A stretch of DNA of 52,925 bases, taken from positions 33,438-86,362 of the forward strand of contig PNAM01000039.1 of assembly GCA_003170275.1 (NCBI GenBank), read 5' to 3'. A program made the translations under genes and the position numbers. The notes beneath the pieces were generated by a model, which was not told where the DNA came from, did not search any database, and saw only the letters and a program-made list of their open reading frames with translations. This DNA comes from Myxococcales bacterium (GTDB taxonomy: Bacteria; Myxococcota_A; Polyangia; Palsa-1104). Positions within the stretch are counted from its first letter, which is position 1. The number at the start of each line of letters is the position of its first letter. This document shows positions 35,605 through 45,058 of this stretch, piece after piece.

Positions 35605-38352
35605 CTAGGCCTTCCCCGGGATGGCGACGGCCGCCTGGCAGCGCTCGCACAACGGGGCGTTGGGCGTCCACTTCCAGCAGCGCTCGCACTTGTAGCCGCT
35701 CGCATCGGCTACGGTGACGCCGGGCTCGCCCAGCTTGACGGTGACCTGCGACACGATCAGGAGGTCGGCCAGCCAGCCGGTCGGCAGCGAGCCGATCGCG
35801 GCCGCCTCGTCGGCGCTGACCGCGACGGTGACGTGGGCGTCGAGCGAGCTCTTCTTTTGGGCGCGGAACGGCTCCAATTCCTTCTGCACGCGGGACCTCA
35901 GCTCGAGCAACAGCGCAACCGTCTGGGTTGTTCCCGGCTCGCTCGCCCAACCGCGCCCGAGGAGCGCCAGGTGCACGCTCGCCGGATCGTCCGCCGGGTG
36001 GGGCATGTGCGACCAGATCTCCTCGGCGGTGAAGCACAAGACCGGCGCCAGGGAGACGGCGAGCGCGCGCAGCGCGGCGTAGAGCACGGTCTGCGTGGCG
36101 CGCCGCTCGGGCGAGTCGGCGCCGTCGCAGTACAAGCGATCCTTGCGCACGTCGAGGTAGAGCGCCGACAGATCGAGCAGGCAGAAGTCGGTGATCGCGC
36201 GCAAGACCACGTGGAGCTCGTACGCGTCGTACGCCTCGCGGACCTTGCGCTCGAGCTCGCCAATGCGCCCGTGCAGGTACAGGTCGAGCGGATCGACGAG
36301 GCGCTCCACCGCGACCGAATGACGCGCCGGATCGAAGCCGTGCAGGTTGCCGAGGAGGAACCGCGCGGTGTTGCGGATCTTGCGGTACGACTCGCCGAGC
36401 TGCGTGAGGTGGGCGCGTGAGTAGGTGACGTCGGTGCGAAAGTCCGCCTGCGCCGCCCACAGCCGGAGCAGCTCCGCGCCCTGCTGCTTGATCACTTCCT
36501 CTGGCGGGATGTACTCGATCTTCTTTCCCTCGCGGCGCGCCTTCTCGATCTCGGATTTCGAATACGGCTTGCCGCGCTCGTCGAGCACGAAGCCGTGCGT
36601 GAGCACCGAGCGGTAGGGCGCGTGCTTGCGCGTCGCGCAGGCGGTGAGCAGCGCGGAGTGGAACCAGCCGCGATGCTGATCGGAGCCCTCGAGGTACAGA
36701 TCGATCGGGCGCGGGTCGCCTTCCTTGCGCGAGTCGAGCCGCTCGCGATTTTCGCAGACCGCCGCCCACGACACGCCCGACTCGAACCACACGTCGACGA
36801 TGTCGCGACCCTTTTCGTAGTCCTTGTACTCGGGCCCGAGCATCTGCTCGACGGACCACTCGTACCAGACGTCGGCGCCCTCGCGCAGGAACAGCGCGGC
36901 GATGCGATCCATCACCTCGGGATCGGCGAGATACTCCTCGCCCTTCATTAATACGGGGATCGGCACGCCCCACACGCGCTGGCGCGAGAGCACCCAGTCG
37001 GGCCGGTTGGCGATCATCCCGTTGATGCGGTTCTCGCCCCACGGCGGGATCCACGTCGTCTTGGCGATCTCCTCGAGCGCGACCTTGCGCAGCTCGACCT
37101 TCTCGCCGTCCGACACTTTGTCCATGCGGGCGAACCACTGCCAGGTAGCGCGGAAGATCACCGGCTTCTTGCAGCGCCAGCAGATCGGATACGAGTGGGT
37201 CACCGACAACGACGGCGGCGAGAGCAGCGCGCCCGACTCGTGGAGGAACTTCACGATCTCGGGGTTGGCCTTGAACACCTGCGTGCCCTGCCAGCGACCC
37301 TCGGTGAACCGCCCGAGATCGTCGACGGGCGCGCTGACCGGCAGGCCGTATTTCTTGCCGGTCAGGTAGTCGTCGGCGCCGTGGCCGGGCGCGGTGTGCA
37401 CCAGGCCCGTGCCCTGCTCGAGCGTGACGTAGTCGGCCGGCACCAGGATCGAGTCGCGCTCGAGGAACGGATGGCGCGCCTTCGCAAGCTCGATGAAGCG
37501 CGAGCTGGCGAACGGCAAGCGCGGGCCGGTCTCGGTCAGGTTGCACGCCTTGACGAACGCGTCGGCGAGCTTGGCCGCGACGATGTACTTCTCGGCGCCG
37601 ACCTCGACGGTGACGTAGTCGAACTCGGGGTGGTACGCGATCGCGTAGTTGGCCGGCAGGGTCCACGGCGTGGTGGTCCAGATGACCGCCGACAGCCCCG
37701 GCTCGATCACGAACTTCACGTAGATCGACGGCGAGGTATGCGCGTCGTCGTACTCGATCTCCGCCTCGGCCAGCGCGGTCTTATCCGACATGCACCAGTG
37801 CACCGGCTTGAGATCGCGATAGAGCAGGCCGTTGCGCGCGAACTCCGCCAGCTGGCGCACGATGGTCGACTCGTATTCGCGGCTGAGCGTCAGATACGGC
37901 GCGTCCCAGGTGCCGAACACCCCGAGGCGCTGGAACTCGTCGCGCTGCACGCCAACCCACTTCATGGCGTATTCGTGACAGGCCCTGCGAATGTCGAGCG
38001 CGGACATGGTGGCGACGGTGTCCGCGTGCTCGCGCATGACCGCCAGCTCGATCGGCAGGCCGTGGCAGTCCCAGCCCGGCTTGTACTCGACGTAGTGCCC
38101 GGCCATCGTCTGGAACTTGCAGACCACGTCCTTGAGGATCTTGTTGAGGATGTGGCCGTAGTGGATGTGGCCGTTGGCGTACGGCGGTCCGTCGTGCAGG
38201 ACCCAGGTGGGCGCGCCGACCCGGGCGGCGAGGATCTGGTCGTAGAGCTTGTCCTCGTCCCAGCGCTTGAGGATCTCGGGCTCCTTGCGCGCGAGGTCCG
38301 CCTTCATCGGAAAATCGGTCTGCGGCAAGCTCAGCGTGGCTTTGTAGTCCAT
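35605..38352 (-). CDS. ileS: isoleucyl-tRNA synthetase
   Basis: A 915-residue class I synthetase. The HIGH-type motif is G-H-I-H-Y-G-H-I-L-N-K, and W-D-C-H-G-L-P-I-E follows. The KMSKS loop reads K-P-Y-S-K-S-E-I-E-K, and an insert of about 15 charged residues lies between it and P-P-E-E-V-I. The C-terminal zinc site C-x2-C ... C-x2-C is in Y-K-C-E-R-C-W-K-W and L-C-E-R-C-Q. The editing domain and G-W-D-x-H motifs are intact. It heads the operon ileS-lspA-lspA-lgt-lgt. A TATAGT hexamer lies 11 bases before the ATG. Confidence 0.97.
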   Translation of the reverse strand: MDYKATLSLPQTDFPMKADLARKEPEILKRWDEDKLYDQILAARVGAPTWVLHDGPPYANGHIHYGHILNKILKDVVCKFQTMAGHYVEYKPGWDCHGLPIELAVMREHADTVATMSALDIRRACHEYAMKWVGVQRDEFQRLGVFGTWDAPYLTLSREYESTIVRQLAEFARNGLLYRDLKPVHWCMSDKTALAEAEIEYDDAHTSPSIYVKFVIEPGLSAVIWTTTPWTLPANYAIAYHPEFDYVTVEVGAEKYIVAAKLADAFVKACNLTETGPRLPFASSRFIELAKARHPFLERDSILVPADYVTLEQGTGLVHTAPGHGADDYLTGKKYGLPVSAPVDDLGRFTEGRWQGTQVFKANPEIVKFLHESGALLSPPSLSVTHSYPICWRCKKPVIFRATWQWFARMDKVSDGEKVELRKVALEEIAKTTWIPPWGENRINGMIANRPDWVLSRQRVWGVPIPVLMKGEEYLADPEVMDRIAALFLREGADVWYEWSVEQMLGPEYKDYEKGRDIVDVWFESGVSWAAVCENRERLDSRKEGDPRPIDLYLEGSDQHRGWFHSALLTACATRKHAPYRSVLTHGFVLDERGKPYSKSEIEKARREGKKIEYIPPEEVIKQQGAELLRLWAAQADFRTDVTYSRAHLTQLGESYRKIRNTARFLLGNLHGFDPARHSVAVERLVDPLDLYLHGRIGELERKVREAYDAYELHVVLRAITDFCLLDLSALYLDVRKDRLYCDGADSPERRATQTVLYAALRALAVSLAPVLCFTAEEIWSHMPHPADDPASVHLALLGRGWASEPGTTQTVALLLELRSRVQKELEPFRAQKKSSLDAHVTVAVSADEAAAIGSLPTGWLADLLIVSQVTVKLGEPGVTVADASGYKCERCWKWTPNAPLCERCQAAVAIPGKA

Positions 38353-38363
38353 CGAAGTCGCGC

Positions 38364-38369
38364 ACTATA
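38364..38369 (-). promoter_or_regulatory. -10-like hexamer upstream of ileS
   Basis: TATAGT on the minus strand, ending 11 bases before the ileS ATG. No clear -35 was found at the right distance. The spacing to the start is the same as for the PilZ-PEGA gene. Confidence 0.4.
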
Positions 38370-38487
38370 GCATTGCAGACCGTCATCCGCGCCGCGAGAC
38401 CATCAGTTTTTCGAGGCGGGGACGTGCGCTTGCCCAGGGAAATCGGGCATTTTGAAGCTGGTCTCGCGTTTGCTACCAGTGCGCGTC

Positions 38488-39126
38488 ATGAGGCAATGGA
38501 TCGGCATCGCGTTCCTGGGATTGATCGTGGGCGGCTGTGATTCGTCGGGCTTGACGATCGAGACCAGCTGCGGCGGTCTCGACGAGCAGACCTGCCGCGC
38601 GACGGCGGGTTGCGCGGTGGGGTCGTGCACCGGGTGCGGCTCGACCACGTTCAGCAACTGCTACGACCCGGCGCACGAGCAGGGACCCTCGTGCCCGGCC
38701 TTCACCTGCGCGATCCCGTGCAGCACGCTCGGCGAGAGCGACTGCGCCGCGCGGCCCGACTGCCGCGCCGACAGCTGCCCCACCTGCACCGGCTCACACG
38801 AGTTCGTCTCCTGCAGCCACGCCGGCGATCCGCCCGTGGCCTGCGGGCTCGACTGCCCGCAACCGCAGCCGTGCGGAACGATCGAGACCAGCGCCGACAC
38901 GTGCAACGCGCGCCCCGACTGTCACGCGGTGTTCGACGATCTGGGCGTGTGCGATTGCGCGGGCGACGGCTGCTGCATCGGCTTTTTGCGCTGCGCCGAC
39001 GGTCCCGCCGCGTGCAGCGGCACGGTGAGCTGCGCGCGCGACCAGCCGCTCTGCGGCGGCCAGTACGTGGTGGCGTACACCAGCAATTGTTACGAGGGGT
39101 GCGTGCTCAAGACCGAGTGCCCGTGA
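38488..39126 (+). CDS. Cys-rich lipoprotein (212 residues)
   Basis: From ATG 38488; an in-frame ATG at 38452 is less likely because the signal peptide begins at M-R-Q-W-I-G-I-A-F-L-G-L. The lipobox is I-V-G-G-C. The mature part has over 20 Cys, in repeated C-x(4-6)-C patterns such as C-G-G-L-D-E-Q-T-C and C-A-A-R-P-D-C. Several units contain R-P-D-C preceded by C-x-A. It is a secreted or surface lipoprotein of unknown role and of a type common in myxobacteria. It is divergent from ileS. Confidence 0.8.
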   Translation: MRQWIGIAFLGLIVGGCDSSGLTIETSCGGLDEQTCRATAGCAVGSCTGCGSTTFSNCYDPAHEQGPSCPAFTCAIPCSTLGESDCAARPDCRADSCPTCTGSHEFVSCSHAGDPPVACGLDCPQPQPCGTIETSADTCNARPDCHAVFDDLGVCDCAGDGCCIGFLRCADGPAACSGTVSCARDQPLCGGQYVVAYTSNCYEGCVLKTECP

Positions 39127-39138
39127 GACAATGACGGC

Positions 39139-39651
39139 ATGTCCGGGCCACCCGACGACCACGACCCGAAAGCTCCGCCCGCCCCGCGCCCGCTCGACGA
39201 CGAGCTGGCCGAGCTGAAGCGCGAGATCGATCGCATCACGCACATCACGCCGCGCGTGGTCGCCGATCCGACCGGCATGCTGGCGGCGCTCAAGGGGCTG
39301 CAAAAGGAGTGGACCGATCGCGGCGCCGCGCGCCCCGACGCACCCGAATGGCGCCGCCGGCTCGATGCCGCGCTCGCCGAAGCCTTCCAGAAGATCGTGC
39401 GCGACGGCCAGACGGTCGATGCGCAGGGCAACATCACCTTCCGCCTCGACGCCGGCGCGCTCGAGCAGCACGGCGCGCCGGTGGTGACGCAGGTGCTGGA
39501 GTCGCTCGAGGCGCAGTTCGTCAAGAAGTGGATGCAGCCCGCCGACGCGCCGCCGGCCGCGTCCGCTGCGCCGAAGACGTTCGACGGGGCCGACATCGCC
39601 GGGCTGCTGTCGTTGATCTTGCGCAAGAAGCCGGAAGAGCCGAAGAAGTAG
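39139..39651 (+). CDS. hypothetical protein (170 residues)
   Basis: I do not recognise this protein. It is soluble, highly charged and probably helical, with Pro-rich ends. R-P-L-D-D-E-L-A-E-L-K-R-E-I-D-R-I near residue 16 suggests a short coiled coil. No signal peptide or membrane segment is seen. Its composition is like the GC-rich backbone, and it begins 12 bases after the Cys-rich lipoprotein gene. Confidence 0.65.
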   Translation: MSGPPDDHDPKAPPAPRPLDDELAELKREIDRITHITPRVVADPTGMLAALKGLQKEWTDRGAARPDAPEWRRRLDAALAEAFQKIVRDGQTVDAQGNITFRLDAGALEQHGAPVVTQVLESLEAQFVKKWMQPADAPPAASAAPKTFDGADIAGLLSLILRKKPEEPKK

Positions 39652-39725
39652 AGGCATGATCAGCGTCGAGTTGACGCGACCAATACCCGACGAGTAGGTT
39701 GCGCCAATCAACGGAGAAGCATTCG

Positions 39726-40679
39726 ATGCGCGACCTTGAACAACTCGCCGCACTGCACGAGTCCAATCGAAGGGTTGCTGACCCTCAAGTCGAACGGATG
39801 CTGAGGCAACTTCGAGGCAGCCTGTTTGCCCGCTCCACGGCGGTGTCGCAATTGCCTGTTGCAGGGCTTCGCGATCCGGGAAGCGTGCCCTTCGGTGTAC
39901 CGTCGACAACTCGTACTGAGCTGGACTGCACCCGGATTCGACAAGCTATCGCCACACACGGGAGCCTCCACGTGCGTGGACTTCTCGATCCACGTCGCGT
40001 CGATCACATGCGAGGCGTCATAGACGCAGCACTGGATGCCCAAGAGTTCGCCTATTCGACGCCTCCTCCTTCCCCTTCTCCTTGGTTTGACCCGTCGGAC
40101 CTGGTCAATGGTGGCGAGATTGCGCGACAGTTCGTAAGGCGATCGGCGGCGGTGCTGGCCGTTGATTCGCCTCGAGGGTTCTATCAGTTGCTCGACCTGA
40201 TGTTCGAGCTCGGAATCGATCAACTCGTCGCAGCGTATTTTGGCGAGCGGCCTGCCCTGTCCGGCGAGAAGACGACCCTGCGAAGAATTCCGCCGGGAGC
40301 AGATGATAGCGGCTGGCACCAGGATGGTGCGTTTCTCGGAACGAACATTCGCTCGCTCAATCTCTGGATCGCGCTCACGGACTGCGACGGCAGTGTGCCC
40401 GGACTAGAGTTCGTACCGACGCGGTTGGAGCACATCGTGGAGATGGGGACGCCTGGAAGCGACTTTGCCTGGTGCGTGGCACCCTCCGTGGTTGAGGCGC
40501 AATTCCCAGGGGCAGCGGTCCGCCCGGCGTTCAAAGCGGGAGACGCGCTGTTCTTCGACCACTTCCTACTCCATCGTGCTTGGCGAACCCCGACCATGCT
40601 CGGACGGCGCTACGCGCTCGAAAATTGGTTCTTCGCGCCCTCGGCCTATCCGGACTCGCAAACCGGGCTGATCGTCTAG
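39726..40679 (+). CDS. phytanoyl-CoA dioxygenase (PhyH) family protein
   Basis: A 317-residue protein with GGAGAAG 7 bases before the ATG. The Fe(II)/2-oxoglutarate site is visible: W-H-Q-D with the His-x-Asp pair, H-F-L-L-H-R-A-W with the distal His, and R-R-Y-A-L-E-N-W with the Arg that would hold 2-oxoglutarate. Such enzymes hydroxylate or otherwise oxidise small molecules; the substrate is not evident. Its codon use is less GC-biased than the genes to the left, which suggests that the accessory region begins here. Confidence 0.8.
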   Translation: MRDLEQLAALHESNRRVADPQVERMLRQLRGSLFARSTAVSQLPVAGLRDPGSVPFGVPSTTRTELDCTRIRQAIATHGSLHVRGLLDPRRVDHMRGVIDAALDAQEFAYSTPPPSPSPWFDPSDLVNGGEIARQFVRRSAAVLAVDSPRGFYQLLDLMFELGIDQLVAAYFGERPALSGEKTTLRRIPPGADDSGWHQDGAFLGTNIRSLNLWIALTDCDGSVPGLEFVPTRLEHIVEMGTPGSDFAWCVAPSVVEAQFPGAAVRPAFKAGDALFFDHFLLHRAWRTPTMLGRRYALENWFFAPSAYPDSQTGLIV

Positions 40680-40697
40680 CTCCGAGCAAGCTCCGAG

Positions 40698-41714
40698 CTA
40701 CTTTCTCACGTAGATTGCGCTGAACGTGTACACCGACCCCGCTGCGCAGCCAGACCCGGAGGAAACGCCGTAGATCGCGGGATAATTGGCGTCGCCGGGC
40801 TGCCGCGTCTCGACCACGAGAAAGCCGGCACACCCGCTCCAAGTCGTGGCAGCGCCCCAGTAGTTGGCATCAGGAAGAGCTCCGCCGCATTCTGTGGCGC
40901 TGAATGATTTTAGGAGCACTGCCTGGCCCGCCGTGGTCGTGCTGACGGTTAGGATCCTGATGCATCGTCAACGACAGCAGGTCACCTAACGGCGTCGCCG
41001 GAAGCGAAGCGTGCTGTCCGTTCCGTTGAGCCATCAGAAGCTCGGTATAGGACTCGCGCCGAAAGGGGAACGTGCCGAGAAGCCGCTCAGCGAGGATCAC
41101 GCCGAGGCTGTACACGTCTGCGGCAGGGTTTGGATTCTCGAAGACCCCGTCGCTGAAGACAATCTCCGGCGCCTGATAGCCGGGTGGCCAGGGAGGAACC
41201 GTCGCGGCCTTGCTCGACATCGGTCGGGGCGTTAGCCATAGCCGCTCGCCGCGAACGACGAGGCTCGTGCCGCCGCTCTGATCGACGTAGAGGCCCTCGG
41301 GCCGGAGGGTTCCGAGCGTCTGCCCTCGGCGTGAACACCGCGCAGGAGGCCCGACAGTCGCGCTCCGAGACGAGCCACTTCCAATTCGGCGCCGGCGCTG
41401 TCCGCCACTTCAAGCGGTCGTCCGACGGGCATCGACTCGGCCATCATCGCAAACCCTTGTGCCCAGCCATCGTCGCTCTCCGCCGGACCAAAGAAGACGA
41501 CCGGGGCAAGGCCGGCAACGTCGCGAGTCAGCCGAGGCCGCACCACGTCAAGTGAAGGCGCGACGTCGCTCGACGTGGTGATCCGAACCTGACCGCCCGT
41601 CTGGTGGTCGCGGGCGACGGCGACGCCCATGAATTCGCAGCTTCCGATCCATTCGGTGACCTCGAAACGGCCGTTGATCAGCCGCCTCCCAAGCCTTTCG
41701 TCTGGTGGACGCAT
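40698..41714 (-). pseudogene. Ser/Thr protein kinase-like gene broken by two single-base frameshifts
   Basis: The frame opens at ATG 41714 as R-R-L-I-N-G-R-F-E-V (a kinase N-lobe start) and runs to about 41322. There, a one-base loss moves the kinase reading to another frame, which continues G-Y-Q-A-P-E-I-V and D-V-Y-S-L-G-V-I-L-A-E-R (APE and subdomain IX motifs). Near 40942 a one-base gain restores the first frame, giving T-A-G-Q-A-V-L-L and a short Cys-containing tail to 40698. Even with both repaired, the catalytic residues are degenerate: no VAIK Lys, L-G-T-L-R-P-E-G in place of H-R-D, and no DFG. It is a pseudokinase or a dead gene. The ATG overlaps the stop of the 135-residue gene by one base. 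Confidence 0.72.
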
Positions 41715-42121
41715 CACTTCGAGCCAGGCTTGCCAGTGAGCCGCCACATCGCCCGCAGTCGCCCCATTTCGTTGTTGAGCTTGTCCACCCACCCGCGGAT
41801 ATCGTCGACTCGCTCGCCGCGGGCCCAGCCGATGAACTTTTCGCGTTTCTCGACGGGAATCTGGAGAACGACGCCCACTGCCGCAGCGCCGCCTGCCTGC
41901 TCGAATGGCTCCACGCGCAGATTCATCCCGTCGCTGACGTCGTAGCTGAAGCCGTCACGCCAGCAGGGCCACATCGTCGACGCGTGTTGCGCGTAGTACT
42001 CGAGCTTGTCCAGACCAAACATCCCGAGCCACCACTCGTCGCGTGTCTCGTTGAGCTTGTCGATTTCCGGCGATACCTTCGCCATCGCGACCAGGTCTTC
42101 GTGGCCAAGGGTCGAGCTCAT
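41714..42121 (-). CDS. hypothetical protein (135 residues), WxxGMFGLDKLEYYAQHAS type
   Basis: I do not recognise a named family. The protein is soluble and helical at both ends, with a G-L-D-K-L-E-Y-Y-A-Q-H-A-S motif near residue 36. A remnant with the closely similar G-L-D-K-I-E-H-Y-A-Q-H-A-S lies at 46792-46983, so this is a small local family. Its stop overlaps the start of the pseudokinase gene by one base, and it lies 9 bases after the 241-residue lipoprotein gene, so the three form an operon. Confidence 0.65.
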   Translation of the reverse strand: MSSTLGHEDLVAMAKVSPEIDKLNETRDEWWLGMFGLDKLEYYAQHASTMWPCWRDGFSYDVSDGMNLRVEPFEQAGGAAAVGVVLQIPVEKREKFIGWARGERVDDIRGWVDKLNNEMGRLRAMWRLTGKPGSK

Positions 42122-42130
42122 CAGGCACCC

Positions 42131-42856
42131 TTATCGTGCGTCGATGCACCGGCCGCGTTCGCAGACGCGGTCGCCCTTGCAGTCGGTGTCTTTGGCGCAG
42201 CCACTGTTGGTGGCCGGTGCGGGCGCGGCGGGAGCGGGATAGCCGGGTGCGGCGACCGGGGCGGCGCCGGCTGCTCCGACGAGCGCCTCGCGGATGCGCG
42301 GGTCACGGAACGCGTTGACGGCAGCGGCGTGGGCGGCATTGAAGGCTTGCTGGAAAGCGATCTGCCAATTGCCGCCCGAGCCGGTGGCACGCAACGGAAT
42401 GCGGGTGCGCGCGCTCATGTTGGCCGGGTCGAGGACGACGAGGTCGATCCCGAGCGTGGCGTTGTAGCTCATGTAGCCGTCGCACCAGAGGTCGGAGACC
42501 TCGATGATGATCTGAGCGGTCGGCGGCCCGTAACCTCCCGCGCCGACGCCCGCGGCGGCGAGCGACTCGTCGACGAACCGGCGCAGCGTTGTATCGACCG
42601 GCGTGGGAAGGCCGTAGTTCCCGTCGACGGAGGAGATCGTGTACGGGATGCCGAAGCCGCTGCGCGCGTTGCCGAGGCGGTTGAGATCGTCGGCCCCCTT
42701 TTTTTCGGGACGGCGGTTGACGATCTGCGCAACCCGCACCGAGCCTTGCACCCCGCCGCTGGGCGGCTGGGCGTTCCACCGGAGCAGCGGCTCGGCAGGA
42801 ACGCAGGCAACGGCGCCGAACAGGATCGCGATGACGGTCATGCGCATGATGGACAT
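42131..42856 (-). CDS. putative lipoprotein with one C-terminal four-Cys module
   Basis: A 241-residue protein from ATG 42856 (ATG 42847 is also possible). The N-terminus M-T-V-I-A-I-L-F-G-A-V-A-C looks like a lipoprotein signal, though A-V-A-C is a weak lipobox. The middle is mixed and contains I-I-I-E-V-S-D-L-W-C-D-G-Y. A Pro/Ala linker near residue 215 is followed by CAKDTDCKGDRVCERGRC, the same C-x5-C-x5-C-x4-C module as in the lipoprotein at 25313. I do not recognise the central domain. It begins 37 bases after the stop of the broken Cys-rich gene. Confidence 0.7.
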   Translation of the reverse strand: MSIMRMTVIAILFGAVACVPAEPLLRWNAQPPSGGVQGSVRVAQIVNRRPEKKGADDLNRLGNARSGFGIPYTISSVDGNYGLPTPVDTTLRRFVDESLAAAGVGAGGYGPPTAQIIIEVSDLWCDGYMSYNATLGIDLVVLDPANMSARTRIPLRATGSGGNWQIAFQQAFNAAHAAAVNAFRDPRIREALVGAAGAAPVAAPGYPAPAAPAPATNSGCAKDTDCKGDRVCERGRCIDAR

Positions 42857-42893
42857 GGTACCCACCATCATATCAGGTCGGCCGCCGGAGACG

Positions 42894-43900
42894 TCAGGCG
42901 GGTTTTTCATTCCCGACGAAGATGGCGAGGAGCTCGTCGCGAATCGGATTCGGCAAGCCGGTTTCAATTTCCGCGCGAGCCCTCGCCGCCTCCTCGCCCG
43001 AGAGTCCAGTCACGAGTCTCGCCAACGACGATATATCGACGGAGCCCGGGAATGTGCGATGCAGGTGGACGAGCAAGGTTGCCGCCTCGCCCGGAGCGGT
43101 CAGGATGAGCTGATGCGCGTTGTCGCGGAGCCATGCTGAATCGCGATACAAGAGCGCGGGAATGACAGCATGAGCCATCTCGGGCCGCAGCGCCTCACGC
43201 CTCAAGAGCGGCAGCGCTTCTGCGTCAGAGAGGGCCCCTGCGGTCCATTGAAGCCTTCGCGATTGCCTTGCGCGAGCTCGAGGACTCGACCGCCTCCGCC
43301 GGCAGATGGGTGCAGCGAGTAGAATCCGAGCGCCCGCATTCTCACGCGGGAATTTTCGTCGGTCAGAAGGCGGCTGGCGACCGCTTCGATGCGCGGCTGG
43401 AGGGGCGTGCCGGCCAGGCGTTCGTACAGGGCGACAAGCATGGAAGTCGGGGCAGCAATGTGTTCCCTGACGATTCGCTCGACGTCGCTGAACCTGGTGA
43501 TCTCGAAGCCATCGATGGTCAACGGAAGGACGGCAGGGGGATGGCCGCTGCACTGCCATGGGGTGGCATTCATGTCATCGCGAATGAGCGGCTGGTCCGT
43601 TAGCATCGCCTCAGCCCGACACCTGCAAACATAGAGCCGGTAGGCAGGATCACGGGACATTGTAGGCAGCGTCGACCAGTCGTCGGCCGCATGAACCGCT
43701 GCCCAGTCTGGACCCGTGGCCCGAGAAAGCGGAAACAGACCAGCCTTCGAGCGGACGTCGGCCTGACAGGCACCACAGATGATCTGGTTGCAGCCAACGA
43801 GTGGGTCCCGCGTCTCGGTTTGGTACTCACTCGGGTCCTCGGGCAGCTCGGTCTTTCCGCCTATTAGGTAACCGCCGCGTACGCAGAAGTTGAGCTGCAT
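42894..43900 (-). pseudogene. Cys-rich helical family member 4, truncated and frameshifted
   Basis: Starting at ATG 43900 the frame gives the family signature (N-F-C-V-R-G-G, L-V-G-C-N-Q-I-I-C-G-A-C, Y-V-C-R-C, W-Q-C-S-G-H-P) and the first helical repeats, ending in G-N-R-E-G-F-N. At about 43245 the similarity jumps frame to L-S-D-A-E-A-L-P-L-L-R-R-E-A-L-R-P-E and continues to 42894. Compared with the intact neighbour at 43977-45044, roughly 25 residues are missing at the junction, so an internal deletion with frame loss explains it. Upstream of 43900, an ATGA overlap with the neighbour starts an alternative frame that stops after 37 codons. It is likely inactive. Confidence 0.7.
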
Positions 43901-43976
43901 GCCCAAGTCTGTCCCCAGCCGCCGGGCACGTCCATGCGGGTGACGTAGGCCCAATCGAAAAATCTGTTTCCAATCT

Positions 43977-45044
43977 TCATTCCGCAAACACCGCCAGCAG
44001 CTGCTCGCGCAATGATCCGACGGAGTACGTCTCGAGATCCGCGCGCACCCGCGCCACTGCGTCACGGTCTGCGGTCGGCACCTGATGCGCGATTTCGAGC
44101 AACGCCGGGCTCGCGCCGATCGCGCGCTCGAGCTCGACGAGGAGCTTGCCCGCGGCGTCGGGGGTCGCCATGACGATCTCCTTGGCGTTTTGGAGCAACC
44201 ACTGCGGGTCCTTGAACGCCAGCGACGCGAACGTCGCGCGCGCCCGCCCCGGCTTCAACGCCTCGGCGCGAATCAAATCCCTTGCCGACTCGTCGGGCAC
44301 CGCATCGCTCATCCAAAGCTGGCCCACGGTCAGGATGAGCCGCGCCTCCAGATCGGTCCCTTCGCTCAAGGCCTCGTCCTTGACGCCGGCAAATCCTTTG
44401 CGATCTCCCATCGCGAGCGATACCACCTTCTCCGCTCCCTCGGCCTTCGGATACGTCCAGTAGAACCCCAGCGCCGCCCGTCTGACCTGGGGGTCGTCGT
44501 CCGTCAGGAATCGCTCCATCGTGCGCTCCACCGCCTGCTGCAGCGGCGTGCCCAACAGCCGAGCGTAGATCTTCGCGATGGGCACGTTGATCGCACGCGT
44601 CGCCGATTGCTTGAGCAGCTTGGGGAGGTCGGTGAATCGAGTCAGCTTTACGCCCTCGACATCGACCGGCAGCACGCTCGGAGAATGACCGCTGCAATGC
44701 CACATCACGCCCTTGGACGCCATCAATAGCTCGCTGTGCTCATCGTGGAACTCCGTAACCTGAGAACAGCGACACACATACATGTTGGCCCGCCCGGGCC
44801 GAAGCCATTCGAGCGTCGACCAGTCGGCGGTTTCGTACACCTTTCCCCAATCGACCTTAACGGGCGACCTCGGGACTACCCCGAGGGCATATCGCAATCG
44901 AGAGCTGCACATATCGCAGATCATTCGATTACAGCCGATAATATTGCGCCAGTCGGAATGATAGGCGCTCGGGTCCTCAGGGATTTCGTAGGACGGACCC
45001 ACGATGTAGCCATCGTCGATGCAGTGGTTCAATCCATCTGCCAT
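43977..45044 (-). CDS. Cys-rich helical family member 1 (355 residues)
   Basis: I do not recognise a named family. From ATG 45044, with GGAG 9 bases before it. The N-terminal 150 residues hold the shared signature: N-H-C-I-D-D-G, I-I-G-C-N-R-M-I-C-D-M-C, Y-V-C-R-C, and W-H-C-S-G-H-S-P-S-V-L-P. These seven Cys and one His could bind two zinc ions. Residues 150-355 look like a chain of antiparallel helices, with D-D-D-P-Q-V-R-R-A-A-L-G-F-Y as in HEAT repeats. Upstream is the orphan fragment that ends 45059, and an alternative ATG at 45077 overlaps it. Downstream is family member 4. Confidence 0.72.
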   Translation of the reverse strand: MADGLNHCIDDGYIVGPSYEIPEDPSAYHSDWRNIIGCNRMICDMCSSRLRYALGVVPRSPVKVDWGKVYETADWSTLEWLRPGRANMYVCRCSQVTEFHDEHSELLMASKGVMWHCSGHSPSVLPVDVEGVKLTRFTDLPKLLKQSATRAINVPIAKIYARLLGTPLQQAVERTMERFLTDDDPQVRRAALGFYWTYPKAEGAEKVVSLAMGDRKGFAGVKDEALSEGTDLEARLILTVGQLWMSDAVPDESARDLIRAEALKPGRARATFASLAFKDPQWLLQNAKEIVMATPDAAGKLLVELERAIGASPALLEIAHQVPTADRDAVARVRADLETYSVGSLREQLLAVFAE

Positions 45045-45058
45045 GCGCGGAGACTCCA

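Noticed and set aside
35102..37666. An 854-codon frame that joins an out-of-frame part of ileS to lspA.
   Set aside because: The ileS part is a shifted reading without meaning. The true lspA starts at 35602, and ileS has its own stop at 35605.
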